A DNA stretch of 64,000 bases from NCBI RefSeq assembly GCF_900184795.1, contig NZ_FXXN01000015.1, positions 60,981-124,980 of the forward strand, read 5' to 3'. The position numbers were made by a program, and so were the translations under genes. This DNA is from Magnetospirillum sp. 15-1. GTDB lineage: Bacteria > Pseudomonadota > Alphaproteobacteria > Rhodospirillales > Magnetospirillaceae. Shown here piece after piece: positions 45,532 to 53,343 of this stretch (position 1 is its first letter; the number at the start of each line of letters is the position of its first letter). The notes beneath the pieces were generated by a model. It did not search any database. It was not told where the DNA came from and saw only the letters and a program-made list of their open reading frames with translations.

Positions 45532-46387
45532 GGGCCAAAGCCCCGCCTTGCTGCACTTCCTGGCCCAGCGGCCGCGTCTGCGGCTGCTGGCCTACCGCCT
45601 GCTGGGCAGCAATGCCGACGCCGACGACGTGGTGCAGGATGCCTGGCTGAAATGGTGCCGGGTGGCGGAAGGGGTGGACGAGCCCGCCGCCTTCCTGACC
45701 ACCCAGGTCACCCGGCTGGCGCTCGACCGCCTGCGCAAGGACAAGCGGCAGGCCCGCCTCGGCGCCCAATGGCTGCCCGACCCCTGGGTCGAGGCGGTGG
45801 AGCCGGGCGAGGCCGATCTGTCCACCGGGCTGTTGCTGCTGCTCGAGCGCCTGACCCCCGACCAGCGGGCGGTCTATGTCCTGCGCGAGGCCATGGATCT
45901 GGACTTCGCCGACATCGCCGACATCCTGGGCAAGAGCGTCGCCACCTGCCGCCAGATCATGAGCCGGGCCCGCGCCGCGCTCAAAGGCATGCCGCGCTAC
46001 GATTGGGATGCGGCCCAGACCGCCACCCTGGCCCGCCGCTTCGCCACCGCCTGCGACCAGCGCGACTATGCCGCCCTGGTGGCCCTGCTGGGCACCGAAT
46101 CCCGGCTGATCAGCGACGGCGGCGGCAAGGTCAAATCGGCCCGCAACCCCATCCTGGGCCCGGACCGCATCGCCCGCTTCCTGCTCGGCGTGCGCCGCAA
46201 GTTCCAGCCCGCCGACTTCGCCTTCCGCATCGCCGAAATCAACGGCCTGCCCGCCCTGATCGGCGAGGCCCAGGAGCAAATCCGCTGGGTGATCACCCTC
46301 GGCTGCTCCCAGGGCCGCATCGGCGGGGTCTACCTGCTGGCCGACCCCGACCGGCTGCCCTATTCCACCATCTCGGCGTCGGAATAG
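45524..46387 (+). CDS. ECF41-family RNA polymerase sigma factor (SigJ-type) with C-terminal SnoaL-like domain
   Basis: 287 residues. Sigma region 2 (about 12-75, LRLLAYRLLGSNADADDVVQ) and region 4 (about 105-155, LTPDQRAVYVLREAMDLDFA) are followed by a C-terminal SnoaL/NTF2-like domain of about 120 residues that replaces an anti-sigma factor in this group. Both ECF41 fingerprints are visible: WLPxP (QWLPDPWVEA) in the linker and DGGGK (ISDGGGKVKSA) in the extension. The ATG lies within the CMD-like gene, so translation is coupled. The 3' end overlaps the convergent serB by 28 bases. Confidence 0.95.
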   Translation: MAEGQSPALLHFLAQRPRLRLLAYRLLGSNADADDVVQDAWLKWCRVAEGVDEPAAFLTTQVTRLALDRLRKDKRQARLGAQWLPDPWVEAVEPGEADLSTGLLLLLERLTPDQRAVYVLREAMDLDFADIADILGKSVATCRQIMSRARAALKGMPRYDWDAAQTATLARRFATACDQRDYAALVALLGTESRLISDGGGKVKSARNPILGPDRIARFLLGVRRKFQPADFAFRIAEINGLPALIGEAQEQIRWVITLGCSQGRIGGVYLLADPDRLPYSTISASE

Positions 46388-47256
46388 CCCTGGGCGTAGA
46401 GCAGGGTGACCAGATCGCCGTGGTCGACGCGCACCCGGGCCTCGGCGGCCACCACCGGCTTGGCGTGGAAGGCGACGCCCAGCCCGGCGGCGCGCAGCAT
46501 GTCCAGGTCGTTGGCGCCGTCGCCCACCGACACCGCCAGATAGGGATCGATCCCCAGCTCCGCCGAGACGGCGTTGAGCGTCGCCAGCTTGGCCTCGCGG
46601 CCGATGATGGTGTCACCCACCTGACCGGTCAGTCGATCATTCTCGACGATCAGTTCGTTGGCGATGTCGCGGTGAAAGCCGCAGGCGTCGCGGACCTTGG
46701 AGGTAAAGAACTTGAAGCCGCCCGACACCAGCACGGCATAGGCGCCGTGCCTGGTCATGGTACGCACCAGCTTGTGGGCGCCGGGAGTGAACTCGATGCG
46801 CTCCCAGGTCTTCTGCAGGCACTCGGCCGGCAGGTCCTTGAGCAAGCCGACCCGTTCGCGCAGCGCGGCCTCGAAACCGATCTCGCCGTTCATGGCCCGC
46901 GCGGTGATGCGGGCGATGTGGTCCTTGAGCCCGGCGAAGTCGGCCAGCTCGTCCAGGGTCTCGCCGGTGACCATGGTGGAATCCATGTCGGCGACCAGCA
47001 GCTTCTTGCGGCGCCCCTCGGCCTTCTGGGCGACCACGTCCACATTCCAGCCTTCCAGGATGCGCGCCGCCACCTGATCGGCCTCGCGCGGGTCAAGCTC
47101 GGAAAAATCCAGATCGCAGGCATGCTCGGGCGCCAGCCAGCGGGCATGGCCCACTTCGGCGCCCAGCGCCCGCAGCGCACCGCGCACCTCGAACACCAGC
47201 GAGGAATCAAGCCCCTCTCCGCCATGTCCGGCGATCAGGGTCAGAACATTGATCAT
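46360..47256 (-). CDS. serB: Phosphoserine phosphatase
   Basis: Last step of serine synthesis: O-phosphoserine to serine. 298 residues. The N-terminal ACT-like region (about 1-75) is followed by a HAD domain with nucleophile D90 and acid D92 in LLVADMDSTMVTGETLDELA. Motif II is AVLVSGGFKFFTSKV and motif III/IV is AVSVGDGANDLDMLRAAGLG with the downstream FHAKPVV. This matches the SerB type seen in alphaproteobacteria. It converges with and overlaps the ECF41 gene. A DUF1015 gene lies divergently upstream; that family often neighbours serine-pathway genes (known). Confidence 0.95.
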   Translation of the reverse strand: MINVLTLIAGHGGEGLDSSLVFEVRGALRALGAEVGHARWLAPEHACDLDFSELDPREADQVAARILEGWNVDVVAQKAEGRRKKLLVADMDSTMVTGETLDELADFAGLKDHIARITARAMNGEIGFEAALRERVGLLKDLPAECLQKTWERIEFTPGAHKLVRTMTRHGAYAVLVSGGFKFFTSKVRDACGFHRDIANELIVENDRLTGQVGDTIIGREAKLATLNAVSAELGIDPYLAVSVGDGANDLDMLRAAGLGVAFHAKPVVAAEARVRVDHGDLVTLLYAQGYSDAEMVE

Positions 47257-47391
47257 GGCGGGTCCTTGCGGGAAAGGGAAAAACGGTCCCGTTTACTGCA
47301 CCGCAGCGCGGATTGGCAAGCAGGAAGCCCTTGGCGGATGCCCGGCGGAGGGATAAACCGGAAGAAGGAAGACGTTCAAGGGAGGCCCCAA

Positions 47392-48639
47392 GTGTCCGTT
47401 CCGCTGCTCCGTCCGTTCCCCGGTCTGCGCCCCACGCCCGCCTCGGCGCCCCAGGTGGCGGCGCCGCCCTACGATGTGCTGTCGTCCGACGAGGCCCGCG
47501 AGATGGCGGCGGGCAAGCCCCACTCCTTCCTGCACGTCTCCAAGCCGGAGATCGACCTGCCCCCCGGCACCGATGCCTACTCCCCTTCCGTCTACGCCAA
47601 GGCGGCGGAAAACCTGAAGGCCATGGTGACGGCCGGCGTGCTGGTCCGGGATGCCAGGCCCTGCTTCTACGTCTATCGCCTGAAGATGGGCGAACACGTG
47701 CAGACCGGTATCGTCGGCGGCGGCTCGGTGGCGGCCTATGACGCCAACCGCATCCGCAAGCACGAATTCACCCGCCCCGACAAGGAGGACGACCGCGTCC
47801 GCCAGATCGACGCCTGCGACGCCCAGACCGGACCGGTGCTGCTGGCCCACCGCGACACGCCGGAGATCGCCGCCGCCATCCAGGCCGTCACCGCCGGCGC
47901 GCCGGCCTATTGCGTCACCGCCGCCGACGGGATCGAGCACACATTGTGGGTGATGGACGACGAGTCCCGGATCAAGGCGGTCACCAAATCGTTCGATTCC
48001 ATGAAGGCGGTCTACATCGCCGACGGCCATCACCGCTCGGCCGCCGCGTCCCGCGTCGCCATGGTGCGGCGGGAGAGAAAGTGCTGCGCCAGCGGCGAGG
48101 AGGCCTATGAGAGCTTCCTGGTGGTGACCTTCCCCATCAACGAGATGAAGATCTTCGACTATAACCGGGTGGTCGCCGACCTGAACGGCCTGTCGCCCGA
48201 GGCTTTCCTCGGGGCGCTGGAGGCCGAGTTCACGCTGGAGCCGGTACCGGAGCAGGCCCGTCCCGCCCATGCCCGCCAGTTCGGCCTGTATCTCAAGGGC
48301 CGGTGGTACCGGCTGGGCCTGAAGAACCCGCCGCCCGCCGATCCGGTGGCGCGCCTCGACGTCAGTCTCCTGTCCGATCGCCTGCTGGGACCGGTGCTGG
48401 GCATCACCGATCTGCGCAAGGACAAGCGCATCGACTTCGTCGGCGGCAAGCGCGGCCTGGGCGAGTTGGAGCGCCGGGTGGATTCGGGCGAGATGGCGGC
48501 CGCCTTCGCCCTGTTCCCGACCCAGATGGAGGATCTGGTGGCGGTGGCCGATTCCAATCAGGTGATGCCGCCCAAATCCACCTGGTTCGAGCCCAAGCTG
48601 GCCGACGGGCTGGTCAGCTATCCCCTGGACTGGCGGTAG
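47392..48639 (+). CDS. DUF1015 family protein
   Basis: 415 residues from a GTG at 47392 preceded by AAGGGAGGCCCC. DUF1015 proteins are widespread and uncharacterised. Signature stretches are the N-terminal LLRPFPGLRPTPASAPQVAA-PPYDVLSSDEAREMA, then RKHEFTRPDKEDDRVRQIDA, VYIADGHHRSAAASRVA with its conserved His pair, and the C-terminal FPTQMEDLVAVADSNQVMPP with KSTWFEPKL. The conserved GHHR suggests a catalytic or nucleotide/metal-binding pocket. It is divergent from serB. In other bacteria it is often next to serA/serC, so a link to serine or one-carbon metabolism is plausible. Confidence 0.88.
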   Translation: MSVPLLRPFPGLRPTPASAPQVAAPPYDVLSSDEAREMAAGKPHSFLHVSKPEIDLPPGTDAYSPSVYAKAAENLKAMVTAGVLVRDARPCFYVYRLKMGEHVQTGIVGGGSVAAYDANRIRKHEFTRPDKEDDRVRQIDACDAQTGPVLLAHRDTPEIAAAIQAVTAGAPAYCVTAADGIEHTLWVMDDESRIKAVTKSFDSMKAVYIADGHHRSAAASRVAMVRRERKCCASGEEAYESFLVVTFPINEMKIFDYNRVVADLNGLSPEAFLGALEAEFTLEPVPEQARPAHARQFGLYLKGRWYRLGLKNPPPADPVARLDVSLLSDRLLGPVLGITDLRKDKRIDFVGGKRGLGELERRVDSGEMAAAFALFPTQMEDLVAVADSNQVMPPKSTWFEPKLADGLVSYPLDWR

Positions 48640-48698
48640 CGCATTCGCGGGGAATGACCTTATATAGGGGGACCGTTTCTTCTGCTCAGCGGGCTCCC

Positions 48699-50102
48699 AT
48701 GACCACGTTCCTCAAGTGCCTTGCCGCCGCCCTTTCCCTGGTGCTCCTTGTTCCCGCCGTCCAGGCCCAGACCCAGGTGGTTCCCACCTCGCGCGAGCAG
48801 GTGAAGCTCACCTTCGCGCCGGTGTCCCGTCAGGTGGCGCCCGCCGTGGTCAACATCTACACCAAGCGGGTGGTGCGCGCCGCCGCCTCGCCGCTGTTCG
48901 CCGACCCGTTCTTCCGCCGCTTCTTCGGCGACGTGCCGGGCATGAGCCAGGACCGGGTGCAGCGCTCGCTGGGCTCGGGCGTGCTGATCGCCGCCGACGG
49001 CACGGTGGTGACCAACCACCACGTGATCAAGGACGCCGACGAGGTCACCGTGGTGCTGTCCGACCGCCGCGAGTTCGAGGCCCGCATCGTCGGCTCCGAC
49101 GAACGCACCGATCTGGCGGTCCTCAAGATCGAGGGCGGCCGGGAGACCTTTCCCACCCTGATCCTGGGCGATTCCGACGCCATCGAGGTGGGTGACGTGG
49201 TGCTGGCCGTGGGCAATCCGTTCGGCGTCGGCCAGACGGTGACCCAGGGCATCGTCTCGGCCCTGGCGCGCACCAATGTGGGCGTGTCCGACGTGCAGAG
49301 CTTCATCCAGACCGACGCCGCCATCAATCCCGGCAATTCCGGCGGCGCCCTGGTGGATTTACAGGGCCGGCTGATCGGCATCAACAGCGCCATCTATTCC
49401 AAGGACGGCGGCTCCAACGGCATCGGCTTCGCCATTCCCACCGCCCTGGTCAAGCAAGTGGTCGCCTCAATCACCAAGGGCGGCAAGGTGGTGCGACCCT
49501 GGCTGGGTGCCAGCGGCCAGGCGGTGACCGCCGACCTGGCCCAGGCGCTGAAGCTGCCCCGGCCCATCGGCGTGCTGGTCAACCACATCCACGGCGAATC
49601 CCCCGCCGCCCGCGGCGGGCTGGTCGACGGCGACGTCATCGTGGCGGTGGAGGGCCGCGAGGTGGACGACCCGGAAGGCCTGCGCTTCCGCCTCGCCACC
49701 CTGCCCATCGGCGGCGACGCCCGCCTGACCGTGCTGCGCAACGGGGCGGAGAAGACCGTCACCGTCCGGCTGGTGGCACCGCCCGAGACGCCGCCGCGCG
49801 ACAAGACCGAGATTGCCGGCCGCAATCCCTTCAACGGCGCCACCCTGGTCAATCTCAACCCGGCCCTGGCCGAGGATCTGGGCATGAATTCCAGCCTGAC
49901 CGGCGTGATGGTCTTCGCCATCAAGCGCGGCTCGGTGGCCAACCGCCTGGGGGTGCAGCCCGGCGACATGCTGCTCAAGGTCAATGACCGCCCGGTGACC
50001 AGCGTCGCCGAGGCCCGCAAGCTGCTGGAGGTCGAATCGCCCCGCTGGGCCATCACCATCAAGCGCAACGGCGAAGTGATGAGTCTGGTCCTCGGCGGAT
50101 GA
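48699..50102 (+). CDS. Periplasmic HtrA/DegP-type serine protease
   Basis: 467 residues with a signal peptide (KCLAAALSLVLLVPAVQA). The trypsin-like domain has the complete triad H108 (VVTNHHVIKDADE), D138 (ERTDLAVLKI) and S214 (NPGNSGGALVDLQG). Two PDZ domains follow (about 280-370, IGVLVNHIHGESPAARGGLV; about 380-465, MVFAIKRGSVANRLGVQPGD). It degrades or refolds damaged envelope proteins. It is more diverged from classical DegP than the second HtrA at 61754-63265. Its stop overlaps the rarA start by 4 bases, an unusual operon pairing of envelope protease with a replication-repair ATPase. Confidence 0.93.
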   Translation: MTTFLKCLAAALSLVLLVPAVQAQTQVVPTSREQVKLTFAPVSRQVAPAVVNIYTKRVVRAAASPLFADPFFRRFFGDVPGMSQDRVQRSLGSGVLIAADGTVVTNHHVIKDADEVTVVLSDRREFEARIVGSDERTDLAVLKIEGGRETFPTLILGDSDAIEVGDVVLAVGNPFGVGQTVTQGIVSALARTNVGVSDVQSFIQTDAAINPGNSGGALVDLQGRLIGINSAIYSKDGGSNGIGFAIPTALVKQVVASITKGGKVVRPWLGASGQAVTADLAQALKLPRPIGVLVNHIHGESPAARGGLVDGDVIVAVEGREVDDPEGLRFRLATLPIGGDARLTVLRNGAEKTVTVRLVAPPETPPRDKTEIAGRNPFNGATLVNLNPALAEDLGMNSSLTGVMVFAIKRGSVANRLGVQPGDMLLKVNDRPVTSVAEARKLLEVESPRWAITIKRNGEVMSLVLGG

Positions 50103-51403
50103 CCGGCCTGTTCGACAACCCGGCGGCCCCGACTTCCGGCGATCGGCCCCTGGCGGAACAGCTGCGCCCGAAGACCCTGGAAGAGGTGGTGGGACAAAGC
50201 CATCTGCTGGCCGCCACGGCGCCGCTGGGCCGCATGCTGGCGGCGGGGCGGCTGGCCTCGGTGATCCTGTGGGGACCGCCCGGCTGCGGCAAGACCACCA
50301 TCGCCCGGCTGCTGGCCGAGCGGGTGGGCCTCTACTTCGAACCGCTGTCCGCCGTGTTCTCCGGCGTCGCCGATCTGCGCAAGGTGTTCGACGCCGCCGA
50401 AAAGCGTAAGCAGACCGGTCGGTCGACTTTGCTGTTCGTGGACGAAATCCACCGCTTCAACCGGGCGCAGCAGGACGGTTTCCTGCCCTATGTGGAGAAC
50501 GGCACGGTGGTGCTGGTGGGCGCCACCACGGAAAATCCGTCCTTCGAACTGAACGGGGCGCTGCTGTCGCGCTGTCAGGTGCTGGTGCTGCACCGCCTGG
50601 ACGACGGTGCCCTGGACCTGCTGCTGGCCCGCGCCGAGGAGGTGCTGGGCCACCCCCTGCCGCTCGACGCCGACGCCCGCGCCGCCATGCGCGCCATGGC
50701 CGACGGCGACGGCCGCTATCTGCTCAATCTGGCCGAGGATCTGGCCGCCCTGCCGCCCGAACCGATGCTGGATTCCGCCGGGCTGGCGCAGGCGGTGCAG
50801 CGCCGGGCGCCGGCCTACGACAAGGATCGCGAAGGCCATTACAACCTGATCAGCGCGCTGCATAAGAGTCTGCGCGGCTCGGACACCGACGCGGCGCTGT
50901 ACTGGATGGCCCGTATGCTGGAAGGGGGCGAGGACCCGCTGTTCATCGCGCGGCGCCTGACCCGTTTCGCGGTGGAGGATATCGGGCTGGCCGACCCCGG
51001 CGCCGTCACCCAGGCCATCGCCGCCTGGGACGTCTTCGAGCGCCTGGGCTCGCCCGAGGGTGAGCTGGCCCTGGCCCAACTGGTGATCTATCTGGGCACG
51101 GCGCCCAAGTCCAACGCCGCCTACATGGCCTATAAGGCGGCACGCAAGGCGGCCAAGGGCACCGGCTCACTGGCGCCGCCCATGCACATCCTCAACGCGC
51201 CCACCCGGATGATGAAGGACCTGGGCTATTCCAAGGGCTACCAGTACGACCACGACGACCCGGACGGGTTCTCGGGCCAGAACTACTTCCCCGACGGCAT
51301 GGAGCGCGCTCGCTTCTACCGCCCGGTGGAACGCGGCTTCGAACGGGAAATCAGGAAGCGCCTGGAATACTGGGACAAGCTGCGCGCAAAAAAAGGGGGC
51401 TGA
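50099..51403 (+). CDS. rarA: Replication-associated recombination protein A (RarA/MgsA), AAA+ ATPase
   Basis: 434 residues, normal for RarA. Walker A is VILWGPPGCGKTTIARLLAE and Walker B is LLFVDEIHRFNRAQQDGFLP. Sensor 1 lies in LVGATTENPSFELNGALLSR. The C-terminal tetramerisation part has YDKDREGHYNLISALHKSLR, GSDTDAALYWMARMLEGGED and NAPTRMMKDLGYSKGYQYDH. RarA acts at stalled replication forks, related to clamp-loader subunits (known). It starts within the htrA stop (ATGA). A bidirectional-looking hairpin overlaps its own stop codon. Confidence 0.96.
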   Translation: MTGLFDNPAAPTSGDRPLAEQLRPKTLEEVVGQSHLLAATAPLGRMLAAGRLASVILWGPPGCGKTTIARLLAERVGLYFEPLSAVFSGVADLRKVFDAAEKRKQTGRSTLLFVDEIHRFNRAQQDGFLPYVENGTVVLVGATTENPSFELNGALLSRCQVLVLHRLDDGALDLLLARAEEVLGHPLPLDADARAAMRAMADGDGRYLLNLAEDLAALPPEPMLDSAGLAQAVQRRAPAYDKDREGHYNLISALHKSLRGSDTDAALYWMARMLEGGEDPLFIARRLTRFAVEDIGLADPGAVTQAIAAWDVFERLGSPEGELALAQLVIYLGTAPKSNAAYMAYKAARKAAKGTGSLAPPMHILNAPTRMMKDLGYSKGYQYDHDDPDGFSGQNYFPDGMERARFYRPVERGFEREIRKRLEYWDKLRAKKGG

Positions 51404-51410
51404 AGCCCCC
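51388..51410 (-). terminator. Intrinsic terminator on the minus strand, overlapping the rarA stop
   Basis: GGGGGC (51395-51400) and GCCCCC (51405-51410) form a stem with loop TGAA. On the minus strand the stem runs into seven Ts, the classic terminator form. It fits the end of the small GIY-YIG gene transcribed towards it. On the plus strand there is only a hairpin that includes the rarA TGA. Confidence 0.75.
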
Positions 51411-51490
51411 CTACCTCTATCGTCTATACGAAAAAGCTTTTTCAGCGGCTCAAGCGCCGCTCGGGCTTAAGAGTTCTTCGACTTTCCGAT

Positions 51491-51799
51491 TCAGCTTAAA
51501 TGCGAAAAACTCCAAGCCAGCCGCTCGTAAAGATCGTCCCAATTGGGATTGCCTGCCAGAATCAGCCTGACCTTCCACGCTCTGGGCCAGTGCTTGAGGT
51601 TCTTCTCACGCTGAATGGCTGTCCGGATATCCTCGTGGCGCTCGGCATACACCAGCCGTTTCAAGTCGTACCGCTTGGTGAAGCCGTCCGCGACGCCTTC
51701 CCGGTGTTCCCATGCCCGACGCACCAGATCGCTGGTCACGCCGACGTAAAGCGTGCCATTGGGCCGGTTTGGCATGATGTATATCCACCCGCCCTGCAT
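51491..51799 (-). CDS. Small GIY-YIG nuclease-domain protein, copy 1
   Basis: 102 residues from ATG 51799. It is a single GIY-YIG domain: WIYIM and LYVGVT supply the two signature strands (GGWIYIMPNRPNGTLYVGVT). They are followed by the Arg in LVRRAWEHREG, KRYDLKRLVYAERHED with its catalytic-type Glu region, and the closing RAWKVRLILAGNPNWDDLYE. Stand-alone proteins of this size are common in alphaproteobacteria, often in several copies; their role is not established. It is about 75% identical by eye to the copy at 57208-57495. A palindrome of one repeat family lies 50 bases upstream, and a T-run terminator lies downstream. An extension to TTG 51859 would start inside the palindrome and is rejected. 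Confidence 0.88.
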   Translation of the reverse strand: MQGGWIYIMPNRPNGTLYVGVTSDLVRRAWEHREGVADGFTKRYDLKRLVYAERHEDIRTAIQREKNLKHWPRAWKVRLILAGNPNWDDLYERLAWSFSHLS

Positions 51800-51841
51800 G
51801 GAAAAATCATGCCGCCAGCCTCGGGAGACCGCAACCAGCAA

Positions 51842-51873
51842 CGTGGACGGCCGGGTCAAGCCCGGCCATGACG
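51842..51873. repeat. Palindromic repeat, copy 1 (GIY-YIG-associated)
   Basis: GGCCGGG (51849-51855), loop TCAAG and CCCGGCC (51861-51867) form a perfect hairpin inside a longer conserved frame beginning CGTGGA and ending ATGACG. The same frame occurs at 58031-58062 in this orientation and at 57174-57205 inverted. It lies just upstream of GIY-YIG copy 1. Confidence 0.8.
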
Positions 51874-51900
51874 TATAAAGAATCGGTCCTTAAGGCCCGA

Positions 51901-53343
51901 TCAGCATTCCATCGGCTTGTCGCGGGTGCGCAGGAACTGGAAGAACTCGACGCCTTCGCGCAGGCGGCGCTTCATCATGTCCCAGTCCTGCAGCATCTCC
52001 CAGACGATCTCGCCGATCTTGCCGGGGCGGAAGTAGAAGGCCTTGTAGAAGTCGGCCACGCCCTTGAAGATTTCCTCGCTGGTGAGATCGGGATACGACA
52101 GCGCCGCAACCTGATAGCCACCGCCGCCCGTCTCCTTCATCAGGAGGTCCTTGTCCTTCTTGAACCAGCCGTTGGCGATGGCCTGCTCGTACAGTTCGGT
52201 GCCGGGATAGGGCGCCGCCATGGAGACCTGCAGGGTGCGCGGATTGACCTCCTTGGCGAAGGCCAGGGTCTGCTTGATGGTTTCCCGGGTCTCGCCCGGC
52301 AGGCCCAGGATGAAGGTGCCGTGCACCACGATGCCCAGTTCATGGCAATCCTGGGAGAAGCGCTTGATGATGTCGATGCGCAGGCCCTTGCGGATATTGT
52401 TGAGGATTTCCTGCACGCCGGATTCGTAGCCGACCACCAGGACGCGCAGGCCGTTGGCCTTGAGCACTTCCAGGGTCTTGCGCGGAATGTTGGCCTTGGC
52501 GTTGCACGACCACGGCACGCCCAGATGGCCGATGCCCCTGGCGATTTCCTCGACCCGCTCCAGGTCGTCGGTGAAGGTGTCGTCGTCGAAGAAGAATTCA
52601 CGGACCTCGGGGAACATCTTGCGGGCCAGGGTCACCTCCTCGATGACGCTCTTGGCGCTGCGCGCGCGGTAGACGCGGCCGCCGATGGTCTGCGGCCACA
52701 GGCAGAAGCTGCACTTCGACTTGCAGCCGCGGCCGGTGTAGAAGGCCATGTAGGGATGACGGATATAGCCGATGAAGTAATCATCGGGATTGAGATCGCG
52801 GCGATAGACCGGGCCGACGAAGGGCAGCGCGTCCATGTCGTGGATCAGGGCGCGGTCCTTGGTGTGGACCGGCTTGCCGTCGGGACCGCGGAAGGTCAGG
52901 CCGTCGATCTCGGCGAAAGGCTTGCCCTCGGCCACCTCGACGATGGTGTAGTCGAATTCGTGGCGCGCCACGAAGTCGATGGCCTCGGAGGCCAGCAGCG
53001 ATTCCTCGGGCACGGTGGCCACATGGGCACCGACCATGCCGATCATGATGGCGGGGTTGGCGGCCTTGAAGGCCTCGGCCACCTTGCACTCGGAGGCGTA
53101 GGTGGCGGCCCCGGCATAGATCACCAGCAGCTCGTAATCCTTGGCCAGCTTCAGGCAATCGTCCAGGGTCTTGCCCGAGGCGGGGGCATCCACCAGCTTG
53201 GACTCGGGCACCATGGCGGCGGGTTGGGCCAGCCAGGTGGGGTACCAGTTGGACTTGATCTCGCGCTTCGCCTGGAAACGGGCGCCGGCCCCGCCGTCAT
53301 AACCGTCGAACGAGGGCGGATTGAGGAAAAGCGACTTCTTCAT
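51901..53343 (-). CDS. hpnJ: Hopanoid-associated radical SAM protein HpnJ
   Basis: 480 residues. A B12-binding-like N-terminal domain (about 60-190) is followed by a radical SAM domain with cluster ligands C207, C211 and C214 (GRGCKSKCSFCLW, C-x3-C-x2-C). Other HpnJ-like stretches are LNPPSFDGYDGGAGARFQAK at the N-terminus, FFFDDDTFTDDLERVEEIAR, VVHGTFILGLPGETRETIKQ and MAAPYPGTELYEQAIANGWF. HpnJ converts the glucosamine-type head group to the cyclitol ether of composite hopanoids (known). ATG 53343 overlaps the hpnI stop by 4 bases (ATGA). Confidence 0.92.
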   Translation of the reverse strand: MKKSLFLNPPSFDGYDGGAGARFQAKREIKSNWYPTWLAQPAAMVPESKLVDAPASGKTLDDCLKLAKDYELLVIYAGAATYASECKVAEAFKAANPAIMIGMVGAHVATVPEESLLASEAIDFVARHEFDYTIVEVAEGKPFAEIDGLTFRGPDGKPVHTKDRALIHDMDALPFVGPVYRRDLNPDDYFIGYIRHPYMAFYTGRGCKSKCSFCLWPQTIGGRVYRARSAKSVIEEVTLARKMFPEVREFFFDDDTFTDDLERVEEIARGIGHLGVPWSCNAKANIPRKTLEVLKANGLRVLVVGYESGVQEILNNIRKGLRIDIIKRFSQDCHELGIVVHGTFILGLPGETRETIKQTLAFAKEVNPRTLQVSMAAPYPGTELYEQAIANGWFKKDKDLLMKETGGGGYQVAALSYPDLTSEEIFKGVADFYKAFYFRPGKIGEIVWEMLQDWDMMKRRLREGVEFFQFLRTRDKPMEC

